Shown: positions 56,538 through 64,000 of the stretch, in pieces
Layout: each line of letters begins with the position of its first letter
Numbering within the stretch: position 1 is the stretch's first letter
Origin: CAZUDO01 sp964618895
Lineage (GTDB): Bacteria; Desulfobacterota; Binatia; DP-6
DNA: 64,000 nucleotides
Direction of reading: 5' to 3'
NCBI GenBank assembly: GCA_964618895.1
Contig: CAZUDO010000077.1
Span: 31,519-95,518, forward strand
The notes under the pieces: model-generated
Database searches by the model: none
What the model was told of the DNA's origin: nothing
The model's input: the letters and a program-made list of their open reading frames with translations, nothing else
Position numbers and translations under genes: made by a program

Positions 56538-57476
56538 TCACGCGAGCACGCGGTCGGTGGCCTCGACCAGCTCCTGCACGTGCGACGCCGACACGGCGAG
56601 CGCCTTCTTCTCGTCGGCCGTGAGGCTGATCTCGAGCACCTTCTCGACCCCGCCCGCGCCGATCTGCACCGGCACGCCGACGTACAGGCCGCGGATGCCG
56701 TACTCGCCCTCGAGGAAGGCGGCGCACGGCAGCACCGCTTTGCGGTCGTTCAGAAACGCGTCCGCCATCTGGATGGCCGACGACGCCGGCGAGTAGAAGG
56801 CCGAGCCGGTCTTGAGCAGCGCCACCACCTCCCCGCCCGCGCCGCGCACGCGCTTCTCGATGGCGTCCAGCCGATCGGGCGTGATGAGCGATGCCACCGG
56901 GATGCCGTTGACGGTGGTCTGGCTGCGAATGGGCACCATATCGTCGCCGTGGCCGCCGAGGACCATCGCCTGCACACTGGTGACCGACACACCGAGCTCC
57001 CAGGCCAGGAAGGTCCGGTAGCGCGCCGAGTCGAGCACCCCCGCCATGCCGACCACGCGCTGCTTGGAAAAGCCGGTCAGCCGCTTCATGAGCGTCACCA
57101 TGGCGTCGAGCGGGTTCGACACCACGATGACGAACGCCTTCGGCGCATGCTGCTTGATGTTCTCGGCGACCGTTTTGACGATCTTGGCGTTGATGCCAAG
57201 GAGATCGTCACGGCTCATGCCGGGCTTGCGGGCTACGCCCGCGGTCACGATGCACACGTCGGCACCGGCGAGGTCGGCGTAGTCGTTGGTGCCCTTCAGC
57301 ACACAGTCGAAGCCTTCCACCGGGCCGGCCGCAGCGATGTCGAGGACCTTCCCCTGCGGGAGACCGTCGACCACGTCGAACAGGACCACGTCCCCGAGAC
57401 CTTTGAGAGCACAGAGATGCGCCAGGGTGCCGCCGATCATCCCGGCGCCGACAAGAGCGATCTTCTTGCGAGGCAT
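56538..57476 (-). CDS. mdh: Malate dehydrogenase (LDH-like type)
   Basis: 312-residue NAD-dependent enzyme. NAD loop GAGMIGGTLAHLC, substrate arginine in VTAGVARKPGMSRDDLL, VSNPLDAMVTLM and catalytic histidine VLGGHGDDMVP are present. The ATG at 57476 (MPRKKIALVGAG) is preceded by a GAGGGT ribosome site. A strong intrinsic terminator stands only about 14 bases before the start, so expression is probably controlled in the leader. Confidence 0.96.
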   Translation of the reverse strand: MPRKKIALVGAGMIGGTLAHLCALKGLGDVVLFDVVDGLPQGKVLDIAAAGPVEGFDCVLKGTNDYADLAGADVCIVTAGVARKPGMSRDDLLGINAKIVKTVAENIKQHAPKAFVIVVSNPLDAMVTLMKRLTGFSKQRVVGMAGVLDSARYRTFLAWELGVSVTSVQAMVLGGHGDDMVPIRSQTTVNGIPVASLITPDRLDAIEKRVRGAGGEVVALLKTGSAFYSPASSAIQMADAFLNDRKAVLPCAAFLEGEYGIRGLYVGVPVQIGAGGVEKVLEISLTADEKKALAVSASHVQELVEATDRVLA

Positions 57477-57489
57477 TGGCACCCTCAAA

Positions 57490-57525
57490 CAAAAAACCGC
57501 CCGTGGCGCAAGGCGTCAGGGGCGG
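57490..57525 (-). terminator. Intrinsic terminator directly in front of mdh
   Basis: On the minus strand a long stem (CCGCCC outer arms with inner TGACGC/GCGCCA arms and one G-T pair) closes a short loop and is followed by TTTTTT. No minus-strand gene ends between icd and this site, apart from the small vapB/vapC remnant. Its place at the end of an untranslated leader of up to 250 bases suggests an attenuator of mdh-sucCD-ndk. Confidence 0.6.
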
Positions 57526-57591
57526 CGCCGTCGGCCCCCCCCCGCCTCCGCGGTGCGGTTCGGAAGGTCGGGTCTTACGGGTTCTCCGTGG

Positions 57592-57636
57592 ATGGCCGGG
57601 GAGCGTCGGGGACAGAACCCGCCCGCCCCCGGCCAT
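57592..57636. repeat. Inverted repeat in the mdh/RAYT intergenic region
   Basis: ATGGCCGGGG (57592-57601) and CCCCGGCCAT (57627-57636) are perfectly complementary with a 25-base spacer. It could be a REP-like palindrome associated with the adjacent transposase or part of the mdh leader RNA. Confidence 0.45.
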
Positions 57637-57766
57637 GGGTATCCGAGCGCTAGTGGCCAGGCGGACCGACAACGCGGGGTTTCGCCGATGCCCAGCGGCG
57701 GGTGACGCGAGCCCCGCGCAGCGCGCGCGGGTTCATGGCGGGCGCCTCCGTCACGGCACACATCAC

Positions 57767-57795
57767 TTGCAATAGGAGCAAGCTTGCTATATTAT
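57767..57795 (+). promoter_or_regulatory. Promoter of the RAYT-like transposase
   Basis: TTGCAA (57767-57772), 17 bases, TATTAT (57790-57795). The spacer contains the palindrome AGCAAGCTTGCT (57777-57788), a possible operator. The start codon is 15 bases after the -10 box, so the leader is almost absent. The AT-rich stretch differs from the surrounding DNA. Confidence 0.55.
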
Positions 57796-57809
57796 GTGCC
57801 CGTTTCAAG

Positions 57810-58466
57810 ATGGCGCGCCCGATGCAACTCCCCTTCACCTTCCGCTCCTGGGGTGGCGCACGCCGGGGTGCGGGTCGCCCGCCCACACCCGGCCGCCGCC
57901 GCGTGCCCCATCGCGTGCGCCCGCCGCACGATCGGCACTGCCCGGTGCACGTCACCCTGCGCGCGGCCGTGGGCGTGCCGTCCCTCCGCAGCGCGCAGGT
58001 GTTCGGCGCGCTGCGCGCCGCCCTGGCCGCCTCCTCGGCCGCCGGGTTTCGGGTCCTGCAGTTCAGTGCCCAACGGGACCATGTCCATTTGGTGGTCGAA
58101 GCCGACGCGCCGGCGCGCTTCGTCCGCGGCGTGCAGGGCCTGATGATTCGCGTCGCCAAGGCGGTCAACCGGGCGTCCGGTCGCCACGGCCGCGTGTGGG
58201 GCGACCGCTATCATGCGCGGCGGCTCGCGTCGCCACGCGAGGTCCGGGCCGCGCTCGTGTACGTACTTCAGAACTTCGCCAAGCACATCCCCGGCGTGCG
58301 CGGGACGGATCCGTGCTCGTCCGCGGGGTGGTTCCACGGCTGGCGTACGCCCCCGGCGCCGCCACCCGGCCCCTCGCCGGTCCGGGCGCCCCACACCTGG
58401 CTGGCGCGCGTAGGCTGGCTCCGGCTCGGCCGGCTTCGCGTCGACGAGGCCCCCCGCGGTCCGTGA
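57810..58466 (+). CDS. REP-associated tyrosine transposase (RAYT, Y1 family)
   Basis: 218-residue protein of the TnpA_REP group. GGARRGAGRPP at the start, HCPVHVTLR, FSAQRDHVHLVVEA with the HUH metal motif (HVH), and RVWGDRYHARRL followed by VYVLQNFAKH with the candidate catalytic tyrosine are diagnostic. Such single-strand transposases spread REP palindromes but usually stay as single domesticated genes. It lies between icd and mdh and may have split a TCA gene group. ATG 57810 was chosen for its promoter spacing, and an ATG 4 codons later is possible. Confidence 0.88.
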   Translation: MARPMQLPFTFRSWGGARRGAGRPPTPGRRRVPHRVRPPHDRHCPVHVTLRAAVGVPSLRSAQVFGALRAALAASSAAGFRVLQFSAQRDHVHLVVEADAPARFVRGVQGLMIRVAKAVNRASGRHGRVWGDRYHARRLASPREVRAALVYVLQNFAKHIPGVRGTDPCSSAGWFHGWRTPPAPPPGPSPVRAPHTWLARVGWLRLGRLRVDEAPRGP

Positions 58467-58540
58467 CGGAGGTGCGGTCGGCCGGCTCCGGGCAGTCGGC
58501 CGCGATTCCTGACCCGCTTGCTTTGCTCTACACTGGAGCC

Positions 58541-58720
58541 ATGAAGCGGAAGGCCATCCCCGGACGCGACCCCCGAAAACAGGTGAGCAAGGCTCAACGG
58601 CGCGAAGCGGTGCCCTGGGACGAGGTGATGCGTGGGCTGGCTGGACGACGCGCCGATCCCGCCCTGCTCGACGAACTCCGCGCCCTCGTCTCCAGCATGA
58701 CCGTGGACAGCGACGACTGA
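58541..58720 (+). CDS. Small basic/acidic hypothetical protein, antitoxin-like
   Basis: 59 residues: basic N terminus (MKRKAIPGRDPRKQVSKAQRR) and an amphipathic C-terminal part (VPWDEVMRGLAGRRADPALL). The ATG has GGAG two bases upstream. Size and charge pattern recall orphan antitoxins. No toxin follows, and a toxin-antitoxin remnant lies on the opposite strand directly beyond it. Confidence is modest. Confidence 0.45.
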   Translation: MKRKAIPGRDPRKQVSKAQRREAVPWDEVMRGLAGRRADPALLDELRALVSSMTVDSDD

Positions 58721-58737
58721 GCCTCGTTCGTGCACCG

Positions 58738-58799
58738 GCCCGGAGCCGCGTCGCGCCGGAGAGCAGATCGATCACGGTTGAGCTATCGACGAGTCCTAT
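58738..58799 (-). pseudogene. Remnant of a VapC PIN toxin
   Basis: In the frame overlapping the end of the antitoxin gene, the DNA reads IGLVDSSTVIDLLSG, the first strand and first catalytic aspartate of a VapC toxin. It lacks a standard start (ATA in place of ATG or GTG), and after about 20 residues no PIN sequence follows. The rest has been lost, probably replaced by the small plus-strand gene. Confidence 0.6.
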
Positions 58800-58965
58800 G
58801 GCGTTCGCGCAGCAGGTCCGCACTCGAGGCCCGGAAGCGGACCTTGCCCTTCAGGGCAAGAAGGCGGCGGTTGGCCGCGTGCTGGTCGACGAGACTCTGG
58901 AGTGTCTCGACTTCACGCCGCACCCCCGTCAGCCGACGGGCGCGCTCGATCGGATCCCTGGCCAT
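58783..58965 (-). CDS. VapB-like antitoxin, partner lost
   Basis: 60-residue protein (MARDPIERARRLTGVRREVE, then NRRLLALKGKVRFRASSADLLRERH). The LLALKGKV segment followed by a charged tail is the toxin-binding end of a VapB group. Its stop overlaps the PIN remnant, as in a vapBC operon. With the toxin gone it is an orphan and may be decaying. Confidence 0.6.
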   Translation of the reverse strand: MARDPIERARRLTGVRREVETLQSLVDQHAANRRLLALKGKVRFRASSADLLRERHRTRR

Positions 58966-59003
58966 ACTATCGGGCTTACCGGGCGCGACCTCACAGTCAC
59001 GCC

Positions 59004-60401
<1,398 letters not shown>

Positions 60402-60546
60402 GTCGACCCTCAAGCCGAAAACGGGGGGCGGCGCAAGCGCGACGACCCGCGCGCGTGCGGACCCCTTGACGCTCCGCGGGCCCCTTCGTACGGTGCCGGC
60501 ACGCCAGCTCGGAGTCCGCCCCATCCAACGCGTGCACGGAGGCACC

Positions 60547-61869
60547 ATGCATTGTCAGGTGATGGATACCCTGTACATCCGCAGCAACGGCGACGTGCCC
60601 TGCGCCCACGACGCCGGTGAGCCGATCATTCTCGGCCGCGTCGACGCGAGCTTCAGCGCAACGGCGATGCTGGACGGCCCGGGCTACCGGCACGTCCGCA
60701 CCGCCCTGGCGGCGGGGCGCCTTCCTTGGCCCGACGTGTGCGGATCGTGTGCCTGCTTCCGCCCCGAGGAACCCTTCCGCGACGCCCTCTCCACCCGCCA
60801 CGTCCACAAGCTCCAGTTCGAGGCGTCGCTCGCCTGCAACCTCGCCTGCCCCGCCTGCACCAATGGCGCACAGGTGAAGGTCCGCCCGCAGCCGTTCATC
60901 CTCCCCCTCGACCTTGCCGGCCGCGCGCTCCGGACCCTGCGTGACGAAGGGTTCCGGATCGACGAGATCGAATACGCGGGTCAGGGCGAACCCCTGGCCA
61001 ATCCACGGTTCCCGGAGCTCGTCGACCTGGCACGCGACCTGTTCCCGGACACGCGCCAGCGTCTCATCACCAACGGCAACTACGACTACTGGAAGCGCAC
61101 CGGCGGACGGGCACTCGACGAGATCTTCGTCTCGTGTGACGGCCTCTTCCAGGCGAGCTACGAAAAGTACCGCATTGGCGGCAAGGTGGAGACCGCCCTC
61201 GCCTTCATGCGTGACGCCCCGCGCACACGGGATGGCCGGCGCCAGCTGATGATCTGGAAGTACATCCTGTTCGAGTTCAACGACTCCGACGAGGAGCTGG
61301 CCGCGGCCCAGGAGATGGCGCTGCGGCTCGGCGTGGACACGATGCTGTTCATCTTCACGGACTCCGCCTTCCGGTCCCTGCGCTGGACTCCGCGCAACGC
61401 GGCCCTCTTCCCGCGCCTGTTCCCCAACGTGGTCGCGCATGGCACGCCGACCGTCGATCGCCGGAGCGGCGCGGCGGGATGTCGGGTACGCGCGCCCCTG
61501 CCCTCCCGCCGGCTGCGCCTCGCCGGCGCCACGTGGTGCGTCGACGACGTGCGCGTGGTCGACCACCGCCTGAACATGCGTGGCTGGGCCTTCGCGCGCA
61601 TGCCCATCACCCGCATGGCGGTCTCGATCGACGCCGCGTCACTCGGCGAGGCCACGATCGGCCTGCCGCGCACCGACGTCCTGGCCCGTGTGGACCGCTG
61701 CCGCCGCCCGGATGCGGGATTTGCCTTCAGTCAGCAGGCACCTCCGCTCGAGGGTGAGCACGAGATCGGACTCACGCTCTTCTCGCGGGGCTGGTGCCTC
61801 GGAACGGCCCACGAACGATACCACTTCTCCCGACCGGACACCGTCCCTCTCCCGATCACCCCAGCTTGA
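60547..61869 (+). CDS. Radical SAM protein with N-terminal auxiliary-type cysteines and a C-terminal beta domain
   Basis: 440-residue protein. The radical SAM cluster is CNLACPAC (C97, C101, C104), followed by the GQGEPLANP segment. Before it, RSNGDVPCAHDAGE (C19) and PDVCGSCACF (C65, C68, C70) resemble a SPASM-type auxiliary cluster, which normally lies after the core. The last 120 residues form a beta-rich domain with VVDHRLNMRGWAFAR and IGLPRTDV, a motif I associate with domains of surface-sugar enzymes. GGAGG precedes the ATG. Substrate is unknown. It overlaps the convergent methyltransferase by 14 bases. Confidence 0.85.
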   Translation: MHCQVMDTLYIRSNGDVPCAHDAGEPIILGRVDASFSATAMLDGPGYRHVRTALAAGRLPWPDVCGSCACFRPEEPFRDALSTRHVHKLQFEASLACNLACPACTNGAQVKVRPQPFILPLDLAGRALRTLRDEGFRIDEIEYAGQGEPLANPRFPELVDLARDLFPDTRQRLITNGNYDYWKRTGGRALDEIFVSCDGLFQASYEKYRIGGKVETALAFMRDAPRTRDGRRQLMIWKYILFEFNDSDEELAAAQEMALRLGVDTMLFIFTDSAFRSLRWTPRNAALFPRLFPNVVAHGTPTVDRRSGAAGCRVRAPLPSRRLRLAGATWCVDDVRVVDHRLNMRGWAFARMPITRMAVSIDAASLGEATIGLPRTDVLARVDRCRRPDAGFAFSQQAPPLEGEHEIGLTLFSRGWCLGTAHERYHFSRPDTVPLPITPA

Positions 61870-62605
61870 GGCGCTCGGGATACGTCAGCGCTGCGACCTC
61901 GGGGCGCAGGAACCGCCGCCCGGTGCCCTTCGAGAAGTGGATGAAGAAGCTGTCGACACCGAAGTGCGGCCGCACGTCCAGATCGTCGACCCCGATCAGC
62001 TCCGAGAACCACACCACCAGCTCGTCGAAGGCGTAGTAGTGGTGCCAGTACACCGGCTCGTTGTTGACGTGGTTCCAGCATTCGCGCTCGTAGGGCGTGC
62101 TGCTCCGGGCCGCGTGGTGCACGGAGAGCACCTGCAGCACCGCGTGCCCCCCGGGCTGAAGCACGCGGAACATCTCCTTGAACAACAGGAAGGCGACGTG
62201 CTTCTCGACGTGGTGAATGGCCGAGATCGAGTAGATGGTGGACACCGCGTCGTCCGGTAGGGGAAAGCGCAGGCCGTCGTAGACCAGGAAGCTCGCACGC
62301 GGATCGGGGAAGCGCTCGCGCGCCCGCTGGACCATGGCGGCCGAGATGTCGAGGCCGACGATGTGCTGCAGGCGATAGCGCTCCAGCATCGCCTCCATGA
62401 TCCAGCCGACGCCCCCGCCGAACTCGAGCACCCGGCTGTCCGGCTGCGGTCGCGCGCCCGGGTAGAGGTGCTCGAACATCAGGTCGCAGAAGCCGGCGGC
62501 GCGGCGGGCCAGCTCGGCGACCGGGTTGCCGTCGTGCAGGGTGCGATTCAGGTCGTCGAGGGTTTCGTCCTTGCGCCAGATCGTCGCGTAGCCTTGAGCA
62601 TCCAT
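61856..62605 (-). CDS. SAM-dependent methyltransferase
   Basis: 249-residue class I methyltransferase. SAM loop VLEFGGGVGWIMEAML, then VGLDISAAMVQRARE, ISAIHHVEKH and LQPGGHAVLQVLSV. A tail with WHHYYAFDELVVWFSELI is seen in sugar- or lipid-modifying enzymes. The start ATG at 62605 gives MDAQGYATIW. The tail-to-tail overlap with the radical SAM gene suggests regulation by antisense transcription or merely compact packing. Confidence 0.85.
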   Translation of the reverse strand: MDAQGYATIWRKDETLDDLNRTLHDGNPVAELARRAAGFCDLMFEHLYPGARPQPDSRVLEFGGGVGWIMEAMLERYRLQHIVGLDISAAMVQRARERFPDPRASFLVYDGLRFPLPDDAVSTIYSISAIHHVEKHVAFLLFKEMFRVLQPGGHAVLQVLSVHHAARSSTPYERECWNHVNNEPVYWHHYYAFDELVVWFSELIGVDDLDVRPHFGVDSFFIHFSKGTGRRFLRPEVAALTYPERLKLG

Positions 62606-62730
62606 GCCGCGGTCCTCCGGCGGCCCGTGTATCACTCTTCGGGCCGGGAGGCAGAATGGCACCGCCAGAGAACAGTCGACCAACGGCGGCCCGCGGACCC
62701 CACCCCGCCCTGCGTGTGTCACGGGACTCG

Positions 62731-63017
62731 CTATCCCTCGATCAACAGACCGTATATCGGGCTGAGATTCGGAGGACGAAGACGCGGGGCATCCAGATAG
62801 GTGATGCCCACGTGCGCCAGGTCCCAGCTCCACGTATCGGGCCAGGGAAGACCCACGGAGCGGACAATGTCGAAGACGGCACCGCGTTCGGAACTGGGGT
62901 GCGGGACCGTTCGTCGATCCAACAGCCGGTCATTGCGCTCAGCACAGACGCCGCAGCGACAACGGCACCCGCACGAACTCCGCCGGCGTGAACGAGACAA
63001 TGCACCGGTCGGCGCAT
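62731..63017 (-). pseudogene. Possible frameshifted lipoprotein gene
   Basis: From ATG 63017 one frame reads MRRPVHCLVHAGG followed by a hydrophobic AGAVVAAASVLSAMTGC with a lipobox-like end. Another frame reads LPWPDTWSWDLAHVGITYL to a stop at 62731, which looks like natural protein. The two could be halves of one gene broken by a frameshift. No family is recognised. Confidence 0.3.
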
Positions 63018-63076
63018 CCGCCGACCGCCATCGTTCAACTGCGCCTTCGGCAGAATCACAAAGCCACGGGCACCGG

Positions 63077-63505
63077 CTAGGGAAGCCACAGGCTCCACAC
63101 CTTGCAGATGAATGAGGCCTGGTGCCCGTCGATGGCCACAGGCGGAGCCGCGTCATCGTAGTAGAAGCTGACGGTCTGCCCACTGATGGCCGCTGCCAGC
63201 GCGGTCGCGTAGAGCGTCTTGTCACCCGGGTCGACGTACACCCGCTTCCCGCACCAAGGGTGATCCCCGCCCTGGTAGATGGGACTGACAGCCTCCACCA
63301 TGTGACCGCCACTTGCGTGCGGGGTGGTACCGCTCTGAGCACCGATTTTCGCGGAGGGGATCACCGTCACCCGGCATAAGGACGAACGGCTGACCGTGCT
63401 CGTCAACCGCTGTCCCGGCGTAGTGTACCGCGTTGCGCCGCCAAGCGTTCGCGGGCGCGGCGGACGCGCCGGCGGCGTGGCGGAGCGCGTCGCCAAGCCG
63501 CCCAC
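63077..63505 (-). CDS. Hypothetical protein, possibly the end of a secreted protein
   Basis: The last 75 residues are protein-like and cysteine-bearing: YQGGDHPWCGKRVYVDPGDK, LYATALAAAISGQTVSFYYDD and GHQASFICKVWSLWLP. The pattern (CG-R-Y... ending CKV) resembles small exported proteins of unknown function. The N-terminal half of this frame is low-complexity, and the true start is unclear, so the gene may be a fragment. Confidence 0.4.
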   Translation of the reverse strand: MGGLATRSATPPARPPRPRTLGGATRYTTPGQRLTSTVSRSSLCRVTVIPSAKIGAQSGTTPHASGGHMVEAVSPIYQGGDHPWCGKRVYVDPGDKTLYATALAAAISGQTVSFYYDDAAPPVAIDGHQASFICKVWSLWLP

Positions 63506-63700
63506 CTGGGCGGTACTCCCCCACGCGAAGGCTTATGGCTGGTGACGGTTGGTAGGTGGCCTGGGTGGCAGTTTCAGCAGCGGTGAGCCGATGGGCCGCG
63601 CCCCAGCCCCTGCAATCCCCGGTGCGAGAAGGCCTGCCTACAGCCTTCTCCGGCGTATCCGCTCGCACGCGCCGCGAGCCGGTCGTCCCGCCAGGTTCTG
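63506..63700. other. No gene recognised
   Basis: Between the hypothetical protein and the transposase promoter I find no protein family, RNA gene or clear repeat. Open frames here are short and show no coding pattern. Together with the broken genes to the left it looks like decayed DNA beside a mobile element. Confidence 0.4.
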
Positions 63701-63729
63701 TTGTAACTGCACAAGGGTTGAATTATAAT
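63701..63729 (+). promoter_or_regulatory. Strong sigma-70 promoter of the right-edge transposase
   Basis: TTGTAA (63701-63706), 17 bases, perfect TATAAT (63724-63729). This is the best -10 match I found in the window, and it reads into the transposase frame. Confidence 0.65.
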
Positions 63730-64000
63730 CGTCAGTGTGTATACAGCCGTATCCCACGCAACGTTACCTACTTCACACACCCCACCGCGGACTGGCAGCG
63801 CCGCTACGAGGCCGTGCGCGCCTCCGTCGTTGAGCGCCTCGCGGCGCCGGTCGTCGCCAACCGCTTCGGGTACACGGCGGGCTACGTGCACCTGCTGCGC
63901 CATCAATTCCGTACCGGCAAGATCGACTTCGGGGAGCCGCCCCTTGAGGGCCAGACCGCCCGGCGGCAGGTCACGCGCGACCGCCGCCAGCAGATCCGCG
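63718..64000 (+). CDS. Transposase N-terminal part (runs off the right edge)
   Basis: The plus-strand frame reads YFTHPTADWQRRYEAVRA, then VVERLAAPVVANRFGYTAGYVHLLRHQF and GEPPLEGQTARRQVTRDRRQQ, a helix-turn-helix start like that of IS-type transposases. The frame has no ATG or GTG before it. TTG 63718 is possible but overlaps the -10 region, and the next GTG is after RRYEA. The start is therefore unsettled, and the 5' end may be altered. The rest lies outside the window. Confidence 0.6.
   Translation, partial: MNYNRQCVYSRIPRNVTYFTHPTADWQRRYEAVRASVVERLAAPVVANRFGYTAGYVHLLRHQFRTGKIDFGEPPLEGQTARRQVTRDRRQQIR

Overview
The window is a very GC-rich, densely packed bacterial chromosome segment with no plasmid or phage backbone. 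IHF-alpha beside pheST and a MerR gene, the order thrS-infC-rpmI-rplT-pheS-pheT-ihfA-merR-tRNA-Pro, PyrR attenuation, RtcB with archease, a thiolase-like protein type 1 and an F420-type split-barrel protein point to a deltaproteobacterial-grade lineage (Desulfobacterota, Myxococcota or the uncultured Binatota). That placement is an inference from gene content and order. Most genes lie on the minus strand in long operons whose members often share 4-base start/stop overlaps (ATGA, GTGA).

Layout, left to right. 0-1.2 kb: pyrimidine genes pyrR-pyrB behind a promoter, a PyrR-binding hairpin and an intrinsic terminator. 1.5-2.1 kb: a DUF433/PIN-like toxin-antitoxin pair followed by an attC-like fold. 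2.2-6.1 kb: fumC-sppA and a membrane glycosyltransferase. 6.2-12.5 kb: rtcB, vapBC, archease, a metal exporter, apt, an NlpD-like lipoprotein, pcm and surE. 12.6-21 kb: tRNA-Pro, the translation and tRNA-synthetase block, tRNA-Val. 21-27.3 kb: accessory metabolism (AI-2E-type permease, DUF983, nitronate monooxygenase, thiolase-like protein, split-barrel protein, methyltransferase, hydrolase). 27.5-36.2 kb: one minus-strand operon mtnP-pfkB-GT2-ugd-uxs-epimerase-small ORF-lepA-lepB, which links UDP-glucuronate/UDP-xylose supply to a lipid-linked sugar transferase and to EF4 and signal peptidase. 36.2-40.4 kb: an inverted-repeat element, a candidate two-gene toxin system, a GNAT-GFA fusion, a diacylglycerol kinase-like protein and rlmN. 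40.5-53.7 kb: a Wzx/Wzy-type exopolysaccharide locus (wza, wzc, flippase, initiating transferase, polymerase, two GT4 enzymes, a GHL15-like hydrolase, a deacetylase, a FemAB-like protein). 54-60.4 kb: TCA genes icd and mdh-sucC-sucD-ndk, split by a REP-type tyrosine transposase and toxin-antitoxin debris. 60.5-64 kb: a radical SAM protein of unusual architecture, a methyltransferase, decayed DNA and the 5' part of a transposase.

The most unusual signal is the use of rare start codons at conserved genes. infC begins at ATA in an ATAG overlap behind a strong Shine-Dalgarno sequence. lepA can begin only at CTG. A glycosyltransferase begins at CTG in a CTGA overlap. IF3, the infC product, normally rejects such starts, so these genes may form an IF3-sensitive set. 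Other points of interest are the radical SAM protein with its auxiliary-type cysteines before the core, the GNAT-GFA fusion, the terminator directly in front of mdh, two perfect inverted-repeat elements near a RAYT-like transposase, and several toxin-antitoxin modules in different states of decay. I saw no CRISPR array and no rRNA.
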